39,167 bases of DNA from Bacteroidales bacterium (GTDB taxonomy: Bacteria > Bacteroidota > Bacteroidia > Bacteroidales > WCHB1-69): positions 1-39,167 of the forward strand of contig JAFVNW010000054.1 in assembly GCA_017506175.1 (NCBI GenBank), given 5' to 3'. Positions 16,261 through 23,460 of the stretch are shown here, piece by piece. Both the position numbers and the translations under genes were made by a program. The notes beneath the pieces are model-generated. The model saw nothing but the letters and a program-made list of their open reading frames with translations, was not told the origin of the DNA and searched no databases. Positions within the stretch are counted from its first letter, which is position 1. Each line of letters begins with the position of its first letter.

Positions 16261-17100
16261 ATGAAGAATTTTAGAAGAATTTTGGTCATCGCGTTTGTCG
16301 CTTTGTTCGCATTCGCATCCACCTCCTGCCACAAGGACGGTGTGTTCAACCCCAAAAAGAAAATCAGCCGCGTGTTCTATCAATCTAACGGTGGCGACAA
16401 ATCCCTTGTTGCCACGTATATTTGGAACAAGAACAAACTGGATAAAATCGATTACGGTGGTGGCAATTTCGCCTATTACACTTACGATGGGAAAAAAGTA
16501 TCGAAGATAACCACTGGCTCATCTGTCGCAAATTTCACATACGATGGAGCCAAACTGAGCAAAGTTGAAGTGAGTTACGAAGGACAATTGGAAACATCCG
16601 TCGCAGTGACACACGATGGCAACAAAATCTCCAAATTGGTCATCACTGAATATGAATCTGACAAAGACGCCCAAAACATTGTGCACACCGGTCTCAGTTT
16701 GAGAGGCATCCTGCCCGCCACCGCTTGCGACAACCTGATCGAGAAGCAGATTCAAGCCAAGGAATCCGGCCGCAAAGGAACCTATACCTACACCGTTGAG
16801 TTCAAATACGACGGCTGGAACATCATCGAGGAAAGATGGGTGGAAAGCAACGATATCTATGCCTACACCTATGACAAATGCAACAATCCATTCTTCGGAC
16901 TGTTCGGCGGAGAAGGTGGAGACTATGTTGAGTATCTTGAATCCAAGAATAATATTGAAAAAGTCAGCAATACCTATGACGGCGGATATAGCGAATCCTC
17001 CTTCCAGTACAGCTACGACGGCAAATGGCCCACAGAAAAACGCCGCATTTATTCCGACAACTCCCTCGGTTACACTTACTTCTACGAATACGTAAAATAA
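16261..17100 (+). CDS. Lipoprotein with YD-like beta repeats
   Basis: Unassigned envelope protein (279 aa). MKNFRRILVIAFVALFAFASTSCHKDG is a lipoprotein signal with Cys at ~23 (STSC). The mature part is built from short repeats of the form aromatic-x-Tyr-Asp-Gly-x-Lys-(I/V)-x-Lys-(I/V): YYTYDGKKVSKI, NFTYDGAKLSKV, VTHDGNKISKL, EFKYDGWNII, SNTYDGGYSE, QYSYDGKWPTEKR. These resemble the antiparallel strands of RHS/YD-repeat proteins and the DUF4595-type lipoproteins of Bacteroidota. No catalytic motif is visible. It has its own promoter and a strong terminator, so it is probably transcribed alone. Function unknown; a surface binding role is a guess. Confidence 0.75.
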   Translation: MKNFRRILVIAFVALFAFASTSCHKDGVFNPKKKISRVFYQSNGGDKSLVATYIWNKNKLDKIDYGGGNFAYYTYDGKKVSKITTGSSVANFTYDGAKLSKVEVSYEGQLETSVAVTHDGNKISKLVITEYESDKDAQNIVHTGLSLRGILPATACDNLIEKQIQAKESGRKGTYTYTVEFKYDGWNIIEERWVESNDIYAYTYDKCNNPFFGLFGGEGGDYVEYLESKNNIEKVSNTYDGGYSESSFQYSYDGKWPTEKRRIYSDNSLGYTYFYEYVK

Positions 17101-17123
17101 TCGATTGTTTACAATCGAACAAG

Positions 17124-17155
17124 GGCTGGAGGCAATTTGCTCCCAGCCTTTTTTC
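17124..17155 (+). terminator. Rho-independent terminator after the YD-like lipoprotein gene
   Basis: GGCTGG (17124-17129) pairs with CCAGCC (17143-17148), with partial inner pairing GCAA/TTGC, followed by seven T. A perfect small inverted repeat (CGATTGT/ACAATCG, 17102-17117) precedes it. Confidence 0.82.
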
Positions 17156-17209
17156 TTTAAAAGAACTCCCACTTCCACATCAGCGCATACTTTATACCTA
17201 AAAAAATCG

Positions 17210-17217
17210 TACCTTTG
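17210..17217 (+). promoter_or_regulatory. -7 element TACCTTTG for the DRTGG gene cluster
   Basis: TACCTTTGCAG, preceded by AAAATCG, lies 32 bases before the ATG at 17250 and fits TAnnTTTG. Confidence 0.6.
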
Positions 17218-17249
17218 CAGCCTATTATTCAACCAACATTTATAGAAAG

Positions 17250-17585
17250 ATGACAGTACAAGAATTAGTTAACGCATTGAATCTGAAGGTCTTCTGCGGA
17301 CAGGAAAATCTGGATCGTGAAATCAAGGGCGGTTACACCTCCGACCTCCTGAGCGACGTGATGGGCTTCGCCAAAGAGGGACAGGTATGGATTACCCTCC
17401 AAACGCACAAGAACGTGCTGGCTATCGCCTCCCTCAAGGAGCTCGCCGCCATTCTGCTCGTGAAGGGCAACCAACCCGAAGAGGATATGCTGGAACAAGC
17501 CATCGAAGAGGGGATTCCCGTGCTCGGCACCGACGAACAGACCTTCGAAACGACAGGAAAGGTTTACCAACTTATCAACCAGTAA
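17250..17585 (+). CDS. DRTGG-domain protein
   Basis: A small protein (111 aa) made almost wholly of one DRTGG domain: the N-terminal VQELVNALNLKVFCGQENLDREIKGGYTSDLLSDVMGFAKEG, then VWITLQTHKNVLAIASLKELAAILLVKG and IPVLGTDEQTFETTGKVYQLI. DRTGG domains, first noted in HPr kinases and phosphotransacetylases, are thought to sense a ligand, but the ligand is not known. The next gene starts one base after the stop, so the two are translationally close. In many anaerobes small DRTGG, PHP and HATPase genes are found together near [FeFe]-hydrogenase or Nuo-like genes; no hydrogenase gene lies in this window. The role is probably regulatory. Confidence 0.75.
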   Translation: MTVQELVNALNLKVFCGQENLDREIKGGYTSDLLSDVMGFAKEGQVWITLQTHKNVLAIASLKELAAILLVKGNQPEEDMLEQAIEEGIPVLGTDEQTFETTGKVYQLINQ

Positions 17586-17586
17586 C

Positions 17587-18330
17587 GTGCAGATTTTCAA
17601 GACCGACTTACACAACCACACGCTGATGTCGCCGTGTGGTGACCTCGACATGACGCCCGACTTCATCATTGAGGAGGCGAAGCGGAAGGGTATCGACGTG
17701 ATCGGCATCACCGACCACAACTGCACGCGCCACTGCCGACTGGCCGAGCACTTCTCGCACAACCGCGACATCTTCGTGCTGTGCGGCGCCGAAGTCACGA
17801 CGAAGGAGGAGGCGCACTGCCTCGCCTTCTTCGAGAACCACGAAACCCTCGACCTCTTCCAGAAATTTCTCGACGAGCACCTCCCCAACATCCCCAACTC
17901 ACCCGACATCTTCGGCGACCAAGTGCAGATCAACGAGGAGTTTGAAATCGTGTATGAGGAGCCCAAGCTGCTCACCTCCGGATTGGATGTCAACATTGAA
18001 GTGATCGCAGCAAAGGTTAAGGAGCTCAACGGCATCTTCATCCCCGCCCACATCGACAAGATGAAAAACAGCGTCATCTCGCAGCTCGGCTTCATCCCGT
18101 TTGACCTCCCCTACGATGCAGTGGAGCTGTCGAAACGGGGCGACAAGGACAAAATCCTGCAGCAACATCCCTACCTCAAAGACAAAACCTTCACCCGCGC
18201 CTCCGATGCCCACCAACCTGACGTGATTGCCACCGCCCCCTGCTGGTTCGAGATGGAAACCCGCAGCTTCGACGAAATCCGCAAGGCACTTCATCGGGAG
18301 GAGGGACGGAAGGTACATTTGACGCTGTAA
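17587..18330 (+). CDS. PHP-domain phosphoesterase
   Basis: A metal-dependent phosphoesterase (247 aa) of the PHP family. The start is a GTG one base after the preceding stop. Metal-ligand motifs are intact and in order: DLHNHT (residues 7-12), GITDHN (~40), GAEVTT (Glu ~67), HCLAFF (~77), PAHID (~158) and SDAH near the C-terminus (~212). The insert between ~95 and 150 (TSGLDVNIEVIAAKVKELNG) is typical of the YciV/TrpH-like group. Substrates in the family include 3',5'-bisphosphonucleosides and short RNA, but the hydrogenase-associated forms have no proven substrate. It belongs with the DRTGG gene before it and probably the HATPase gene at 19210. Confidence 0.85.
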   Translation: MQIFKTDLHNHTLMSPCGDLDMTPDFIIEEAKRKGIDVIGITDHNCTRHCRLAEHFSHNRDIFVLCGAEVTTKEEAHCLAFFENHETLDLFQKFLDEHLPNIPNSPDIFGDQVQINEEFEIVYEEPKLLTSGLDVNIEVIAAKVKELNGIFIPAHIDKMKNSVISQLGFIPFDLPYDAVELSKRGDKDKILQQHPYLKDKTFTRASDAHQPDVIATAPCWFEMETRSFDEIRKALHREEGRKVHLTL

Positions 18331-18366
18331 TTTATTTGTAACCAATAAATATTCAATGAATTAAAA

Positions 18367-18642
18367 ATGGAAGCTCCAAATTTTGCGACATTGGGAAATA
18401 GCAAGGCATTCACCATATTCAAATATGGTGATTTGATGATTCGATTTAAATCTCCATATTCATTGGAAAGGTACACAGAGATTAAATTGTGGGAAAATGG
18501 TTATTTAGTTGTAATGGCAAAGTATCTCCACAATGAAACTGAAGAGGAAGAGTATATTGATATTGTGCCGATATTAAAGGATTTATATATCAATCCAACT
18601 TCATTTTTAAAACCCATAGAACACGTATATCTTGAAAAATGA
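18367..18642 (+). CDS. Small protein of unknown function (AT-rich trio, gene 1)
   Basis: 91 aa, beginning MEAPNFATLGNSKAFTIFKYGDLMIRFK. It is a soluble, acidic-tailed protein with no signal peptide, membrane segment or known catalytic motif that I can see. It looks like an alternating strand domain followed by helices (YIDIVPILKDLYI). Its stop overlaps the start of the next gene (ATGA), so the two are translationally coupled. The stretch 18340-19152 is visibly richer in A and T than the flanking genes and separates the PHP gene from the HATPase gene. I do not recognise the family with confidence. Confidence 0.65.
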   Translation: MEAPNFATLGNSKAFTIFKYGDLMIRFKSPYSLERYTEIKLWENGYLVVMAKYLHNETEEEEYIDIVPILKDLYINPTSFLKPIEHVYLEK

Positions 18643-18860
18643 ATGATTTAAAAAAAATTGCAGATAATGCAGATTTAATTGTAAATGGCTATGCTTTTAC
18701 CAAATGCGATTTGGGATACAGGGTTTTGAATATCAACAATGTACAGAAAGCACTAGTGATTTCCCCTGAAGGTGAGTTGTTAGAAACCACAATGGATGAT
18801 ATTGAGGTGAGAATAGTTGTGGATTATTTTCTTAAAAACAAAAAATTTATGGAGGATTAG
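18639..18860 (+). CDS. Small protein of unknown function (AT-rich trio, gene 2)
   Basis: 73 aa, MNDLKKIADNADLIVNGYAFTKCDLGYRVLNINN..., ending in a charged helix (EVRIVVDYFLKNKKFMED). The ATG overlaps the stop of the previous gene by four bases, and the next ATG lies only 4 bases after the stop. No signal peptide or motif is seen. The pattern 'KALVISPEGELLETTMDDIE' suggests a small beta-alpha fold. The tight three-gene spacing suggests that the products form a complex or act in sequence. Confidence 0.65.
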   Translation: MNDLKKIADNADLIVNGYAFTKCDLGYRVLNINNVQKALVISPEGELLETTMDDIEVRIVVDYFLKNKKFMED

Positions 18861-18864
18861 CGGG

Positions 18865-19152
18865 ATGCCAAAGTATTACGAGTTCAAAATTGCAGGATAT
18901 TATTTGTATTTCACTTCGTTTTGTATTATTGAATGTATGCATGTTCATGCAAGTGACAAAAAACTAACGGAGGGAGGTTCTGCCAAGTTCTTTGTAAAAG
19001 AAAATGGAGATACAGTCCTTCAAAAAAGAGGAATTCTTACTGATACAGAAATAGTTAAAATACAATCATTTATAAAAGAAAACTATAAAGAGATGTATCT
19101 TAAATGGTCTCAATATAGTGAAAATGGATATTATGGGAGCAAAGACAATTAA
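18865..19152 (+). CDS. DUF4160-like small protein (AT-rich trio, gene 3)
   Basis: I start at the ATG giving MPKYYEFKIAGYYLYF; the frame extends 16 codons upstream but overlaps gene 2. The 95-aa product has the features of DUF4160: a leading strand pair, a His-x-His at ECMHVHASDKK, the AKFFVKENGDTVLQ strands, the 'G.L...EI..I..FI..N...M...W' helix at the end. DUF4160 genes are often adjacent to DUF2442 or other small genes, a layout that looks like toxin-antitoxin pairs, but no function is established. Within the trio it is the last gene and is followed by a repeat-rich spacer. Confidence 0.65.
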   Translation: MPKYYEFKIAGYYLYFTSFCIIECMHVHASDKKLTEGGSAKFFVKENGDTVLQKRGILTDTEIVKIQSFIKENYKEMYLKWSQYSENGYYGSKDN

Positions 19153-19172
19153 TCTGTTCCAAGAACAAGCCC

Positions 19173-19208
19173 CTTCATCTTTCAATTTTCAGCTTTCAAT
19201 TTTCAACT
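19173..19208 (+). repeat. TTTCAATTTTCA-type simple repeat
   Basis: CTTCATCTTTCAATTTTCAG followed by another CTTTCAATTTTCAACTT fills the spacer directly before the HATPase start codon. Related sequence occurs at 26441-26502 (same strand) and 35168-35216 (opposite strand). Confidence 0.7.
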
Positions 19209-19209
19209 T

Positions 19210-19746
19210 ATGAAAGATCTTTCGATGCATATCATGGACATTCTGCAGAACTCCACCCGAGCCGGTGCCACCGAGGTGACCCTCGAGGTGCTGGAGGATG
19301 CGGCCGCCGACACCCTCACCATCCGCTTTATCGACAACGGCTGCGGAATGGATGCCGAAACCGTCCAGAAGGTTATCAACCCGTTTTTCACCACCCGCAC
19401 CACCCGCAAGGTGGGTCTCGGCTTGCCGCTGCTGAAACAGAACACCGAGCAGACTGGTGGCAGCCTTGACATCCAGTCGGAGAAGGGCAAAGGCACTACC
19501 GTGACCGCCGTCTTCGGCCTCACGCACCTCGACCGCCCGCCCATGGGCGACCTCGCCGGCACCGTCGTCCTCACCGCCTCCGCCTACCCCGACATCCGCT
19601 TCATCTTCCACTACCAAAACGATAAAGTGGATTATGTATTTGATACAAAGGAAGTTAATGAAGCCTTGGACGGTATCTCCATCCAAGAACCCGAGGTGAT
19701 TGAATATTTGAAGGAGATGATTGAGAACAACATTAGTGAAGGGTGA
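19210..19746 (+). CDS. HATPase_c protein (anti-sigma-factor / histidine-kinase-like ATPase)
   Basis: A soluble 178-aa protein with an ATP-binding GHKL domain but no dimerisation/His-phosphoacceptor part. Visible boxes: N box HIMDILQNSTRAGATEV (residues 7-23), G1 FIDNGCGMDAE (~40-50), F box INPFFTTR (~57-64) and G2 VGLGLPLLKQNTEQTGG (~69-86). The remaining ~60 residues hold a small beta strand pair and a C-terminal helix. This stand-alone form is the type often seen next to DRTGG and PHP genes in anaerobes. Its partner or substrate is unknown. It was probably once contiguous with the PHP gene, as the three small genes at 18367-19152 intervene. Confidence 0.82.
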   Translation: MKDLSMHIMDILQNSTRAGATEVTLEVLEDAAADTLTIRFIDNGCGMDAETVQKVINPFFTTRTTRKVGLGLPLLKQNTEQTGGSLDIQSEKGKGTTVTAVFGLTHLDRPPMGDLAGTVVLTASAYPDIRFIFHYQNDKVDYVFDTKEVNEALDGISIQEPEVIEYLKEMIENNISEG

Positions 19747-19807
19747 AATGTTAAGAATATTGACCTAAGACAATCCAATCAACGATTCAACCAAAAAATT
19801 ATATATT

Positions 19808-21802
19808 ATGAGAAAATCATTATTCATCGTTTTATTATCAACATTTTATATTATACTTGGGCATGCGCAGAGTATTTTGTATGTAAAGAGCAGCGAGGAA
19901 TCCACGGCGTGGTCGCATGTAAACACGATTGCCTACACCGACTTGCAGGCGGCGATTGACGCGGCACAGCCGGGCGACCAGATTTGGGTGGCGGAGGGCA
20001 CCTACACCCCCACCCGCGGCATCAACGGAAGCACGAATGCCCGCGCCCGCGCCTTCATCATGCGCGACAACATCTCCATTTACGGCGGCTTCATCGGGAC
20101 GGAAAACGACCTCTCCGAACGCGCCCACTGCGCTGACCCATGGATTTTCTACAACCCAGCCATCCTCTCCGGCGACATCAACAACACCCCGACCAACGAT
20201 GCCGACAACGTCTATCACGTAGTCTATTGCGACGGTGTTTCCGGGGTTGTCATCGATGGTTTCACCATTGAAGGAGGCTACGCAACTGGCAGTACCTCCA
20301 CTGATATGTCGGGCGGCGGCGCCGTGCTTTGCGCCGGCACCCAACTGGTAAACTGCCTCGTACGCAACAACTGCGCGGCCAACCATGGCGGCGGCGCCTC
20401 ACTGGTGACCGGCAGCCAGGTCATCAACTGCCTCTTCAAAAACAACCGCTGCACATATAGCAACACCAGCGGCGGCGCACTCTACATCACCTCCAATTCC
20501 AGCCTGATGGAAGACAAGGTCATCGGCTGCCGGTTTGAAAACAACAGCGCCAAAGACGGCGGCGCCATCTACTCTTCCGCCACCAATGTCCGCTTCAACA
20601 ACAACACCTTCATCTCCAACCAGTCCATTCAGGGCACAACATGGGGCAAAGGCGGGGCAGCCTACGTAGGATCAGCAACCGAATTCAACAACTGCGTCTT
20701 CCAACTGAACAAGGGCAACCAAGGCGGCGCCATCTACTCCCAAGCCTCCAACCTTCACCTCTCCAACTGCTTGTTAAACAACAATGTATCCAACCAACAG
20801 GGCGGTGCCGTCTATGGAACGGGAGCCAGCTCCTACGCTATCAACAGCACTTTCGCCAACAACATCGCCGCCAGTGCTAATGCTATACAAGCCAGCGCCA
20901 ACTTCACCCTTTTTAACAGCATCCTTTGGAATAACGGCGATGACGACGCTCAACTTGACGCCGGTATTCTCTGTATGTACACTGCCTCCAAGGGCATCAC
21001 CCTCACAGGTACCGGCAACGTGCTGATGCGCGACAGCCTCGAATTCTATCTACCCGTCAACATCTTAGGAATCCCCACCAATAGCAACGACAGCATGAGC
21101 ATCATCAACGCCGACTACTCACTGCTCGGCAATTCCACATGCAAAGATGCGGGCAGCCTGTCCAACCTCAGCCTGTCGGGATACATTTTCCCGGAAACCG
21201 ACCTCGCCAACCTTCCACGCGTGAATGGCAGCAATATCGACCTCGGATGCTACGAGATACAATGCAACCTCGTAATTCCCGAAATGGAATACATCGTGCT
21301 TGATACCATTGACTCAACCACCGTAACTATTCAAGTAACTATCAACAATTTAGACGAAAACCAAACCTACAGTTACCGACTCAACGAAAGCGATGAACCG
21401 ACTGTCATCACCAATGGCATGTTCACGTTCCCGCAAACCGTCCCCGCCGAAGTGACAGTCATCATCGATTATCAGAGCACCCTGAACGGATGCAGCGACA
21501 CCACCAACCTCGCAATCTTCCTAAACACTCTTGCTGACACAAGTTACATTATTGAAAATCAACAGATTGACTTGCTTGTCTATCCCAATCCTGCTTCAGA
21601 TTTCCTGATAATTCAAACCTCAGACAATCAAATCATCGGCAGCACCGCCACCATTTACGATGCCAATGGTAGATTGATCATGTCGCAAATCCTGGATCTG
21701 AACAACCAACTAAACATCGGCAATTTTAATTCCGGCATCTATTTTATCGAAGTTAAAAATGCAGCTGGGACGCTTAACAGAATTAAATTCATCAAAAAAT
21801 AA
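19808..21802 (+). CDS. T9SS-exported right-handed beta-helix protein
   Basis: A 664-aa secreted protein. MRKSLFIVLLSTFYIILGHAQ is the signal peptide. Residues ~40-440 form a right-handed parallel beta-helix of the Pmp/choice-of-anchor-Q type: DLQAAIDAAQPGDQIWVAEGTYTPTRG opens it, and repeated GGA(V/I)Y...NN motifs mark successive coils (GGGAVLCAG, GGGASLVTG, GGALYITS, GGAIYSSA, GGAAYVGS, GGAIYSQA, GGAVYGTG). A strand region at ~490-575 is followed by the T9SS sorting domain (LLVYPNPASDFLII ... GIYFIEVKNAAG...KFIKK). Such proteins are adhesins or polysaccharide-binding or -cleaving proteins. I see no lyase active site to decide which. The gene stands alone, ~60 bp from its neighbours. Confidence 0.87.
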   Translation: MRKSLFIVLLSTFYIILGHAQSILYVKSSEESTAWSHVNTIAYTDLQAAIDAAQPGDQIWVAEGTYTPTRGINGSTNARARAFIMRDNISIYGGFIGTENDLSERAHCADPWIFYNPAILSGDINNTPTNDADNVYHVVYCDGVSGVVIDGFTIEGGYATGSTSTDMSGGGAVLCAGTQLVNCLVRNNCAANHGGGASLVTGSQVINCLFKNNRCTYSNTSGGALYITSNSSLMEDKVIGCRFENNSAKDGGAIYSSATNVRFNNNTFISNQSIQGTTWGKGGAAYVGSATEFNNCVFQLNKGNQGGAIYSQASNLHLSNCLLNNNVSNQQGGAVYGTGASSYAINSTFANNIAASANAIQASANFTLFNSILWNNGDDDAQLDAGILCMYTASKGITLTGTGNVLMRDSLEFYLPVNILGIPTNSNDSMSIINADYSLLGNSTCKDAGSLSNLSLSGYIFPETDLANLPRVNGSNIDLGCYEIQCNLVIPEMEYIVLDTIDSTTVTIQVTINNLDENQTYSYRLNESDEPTVITNGMFTFPQTVPAEVTVIIDYQSTLNGCSDTTNLAIFLNTLADTSYIIENQQIDLLVYPNPASDFLIIQTSDNQIIGSTATIYDANGRLIMSQILDLNNQLNIGNFNSGIYFIEVKNAAGTLNRIKFIKK

Positions 21803-21889
21803 CGAAAATGACCAGTAACGAGTGAGTTGTGAACTGATTAAGACACCTACCTCCTCGGTTCACTGGTCACGAATCAACGATTAAACCCA

Positions 21890-22225
21890 ATGGACACAAT
21901 ACGACAAGAAAAAACGGCGAATCTGATCAAGAAGGAGTTGGCGCAGATTTTCATGTTTGACGGACCCAACGTTTACGACTGCATGATCACCGTCACCAAA
22001 ACGACCGTAACGAAGGATTTGTCGATTGCAAGAAGTTATCTGAGCATCTTCAATGCGGAAGACAACGATTTGGTAATCAAAACAGTACGTGCTAATACGA
22101 AAGACATTCGCTTTCGTTTAGGACAGAAAGTGAGAAATCAAATTCGGATTATTCCGCAACTGGAATTCTTCATTGACGACTCTTTGGATTACATTGAAAA
22201 CATTGAAAACCTGCTGAAAAAGTGA
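21890..22225 (+). CDS. rbfA: Ribosome-binding factor A
   Basis: A cold-shock-related factor (111 aa) that binds the immature 30S subunit and helps 16S rRNA 5'-end maturation. MDTIRQEKTANLIKKELAQIF and the KH-like core MITVTKTTVTKDLSIARSYLSIF... IRFRLGQKVRNQIRIIPQLEFFIDDSLDYIENIENLL fit the family throughout, including the LGxxVRxQxRxxPxLxFxxDxSxxY signature. The stop overlaps the next start in GTGA. The gene heads a three-gene unit with a LolC/E-type permease and PorZ, a functional mix that is common in Bacteroidota operons. Confidence 0.93.
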   Translation: MDTIRQEKTANLIKKELAQIFMFDGPNVYDCMITVTKTTVTKDLSIARSYLSIFNAEDNDLVIKTVRANTKDIRFRLGQKVRNQIRIIPQLEFFIDDSLDYIENIENLLKK

Positions 22226-23460
22226 GTAATCGAAGATTTATGACGGCGCTGTTTATTGCTTGGCGGCATCTTTTTTCCAAAAAGAAGCACAGCATCGTCA
22301 ACATTATTTCGATTATTTCCGCTGTGGGCGTACTTTCCGGCACGGCCGCGCTCATCATCGTCCTCTCTGTTTTCAACGGGATGGAGAATTTGGTGGTCAA
22401 CTCCTTCAATTCATTCAATCCCGACCTCAAAATAACGTTAAAAGAGGGTAAATCCTTTGCTATGGATTCCTTTCCATTGGAAAAACTGCGCAAAATCGAC
22501 GGGGTGAAAGCCGTTGAGGAGGTGGTTTCAGACTTAGTGCTCATTGAGTATCAGAATAAACAGCATCTTATTGAATTAAAAGGGGTTAGCAAAACATACG
22601 CCCAAAACAGCGGCTTCGATACGCTCATTATTGATGGCGATTTCGCCTTGCAACAGAACGGGTGCGAGGCGGGTGTGATGGGGGAAATTGCCGCCGGTAT
22701 GCTGCAAGTGAACCTCAACGGCGCAGACCTTTACAAGGTTTACTATCCCAAAAGACTGCGCAAGAATTTGGGTGACCCGATGAAATCGTTCAACACCAAC
22801 TACCTAACCCCCTCTGGCGTATTCTCCTCGTTCACTGATTACGACAGCAAATTCCTCATTTGTTCCATCAACTTCAGCCGCACGCTGATGAGCTATGAAG
22901 ACGAAGCGACCTCCGTGGAAATTTATGTTAAAAATGCAAAGAAAACGAATCACATTCAGGAGGAAGTGCAAAACATTGTCGGCGATAAATTCTTGGTACA
23001 GAATAGATTCCAGCAAGAAGAAATGCTTTTCAAAACCATGCATACCGAAAAGTTAATGATTTTTGTCATTTTAGCTTTCATCCTGCTGATTGCCATTTTT
23101 AACATTATCGGCACCTTGGCAATGATTATCATTGAAAAACAAGAAGACACACAAGTGCTCAATTACCTCGGGGCCGACAAGTCGCTCATACGCAGAATCT
23201 TCATGATGGAAGGCATGATCATCTCGTTTGTAGGAGGCTTGGTGGGCATGATTTTGGGATTTGTCGTCTGTATGATTCAGCAAGCTTTCCACGTTATTCC
23301 TCTGGGTGACGGGACCAGCAATTACATTGTGGATTACTATCCCGTAAAAATAGAAGGCATTGACTTTCTCATTGTCTTTGCCACCATTTTCATCATCAGT
23401 CTAATCATTTCAGCCATTCCCATCCAGCAAATCAACCATAAAAAAACGAACCAGCTGTGA
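22222..23460 (+). CDS. LolC/LolE-type lipoprotein-releasing ABC transporter permease
   Basis: Inner-membrane subunit (412 aa) of the Lol system, which extracts lipoproteins from the inner membrane for transport to the outer membrane. The start is GTG in the GTGA overlap with rbfA; an ATG at codon 7 is a possible alternative. It has the MacB/FtsX layout: TM1 at ~25-50 (HSIVNIISIISAVGVLSGTAALIIVLSVFNGME), a ~220-residue periplasmic domain, then three TMs at the C-terminal side (IFVILAFILLIAIFNIIGTLAMIII; IISFVGGLVGMILGFVVCMI; FLIVFATIFIISLIISAI). No ATPase gene is close. Bacteroidota usually carry one such permease that forms a homodimer, as with LolF; I cannot separate LolC from LolE here. Confidence 0.87.
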   Translation: MSNRRFMTALFIAWRHLFSKKKHSIVNIISIISAVGVLSGTAALIIVLSVFNGMENLVVNSFNSFNPDLKITLKEGKSFAMDSFPLEKLRKIDGVKAVEEVVSDLVLIEYQNKQHLIELKGVSKTYAQNSGFDTLIIDGDFALQQNGCEAGVMGEIAAGMLQVNLNGADLYKVYYPKRLRKNLGDPMKSFNTNYLTPSGVFSSFTDYDSKFLICSINFSRTLMSYEDEATSVEIYVKNAKKTNHIQEEVQNIVGDKFLVQNRFQQEEMLFKTMHTEKLMIFVILAFILLIAIFNIIGTLAMIIIEKQEDTQVLNYLGADKSLIRRIFMMEGMIISFVGGLVGMILGFVVCMIQQAFHVIPLGDGTSNYIVDYYPVKIEGIDFLIVFATIFIISLIISAIPIQQINHKKTNQL

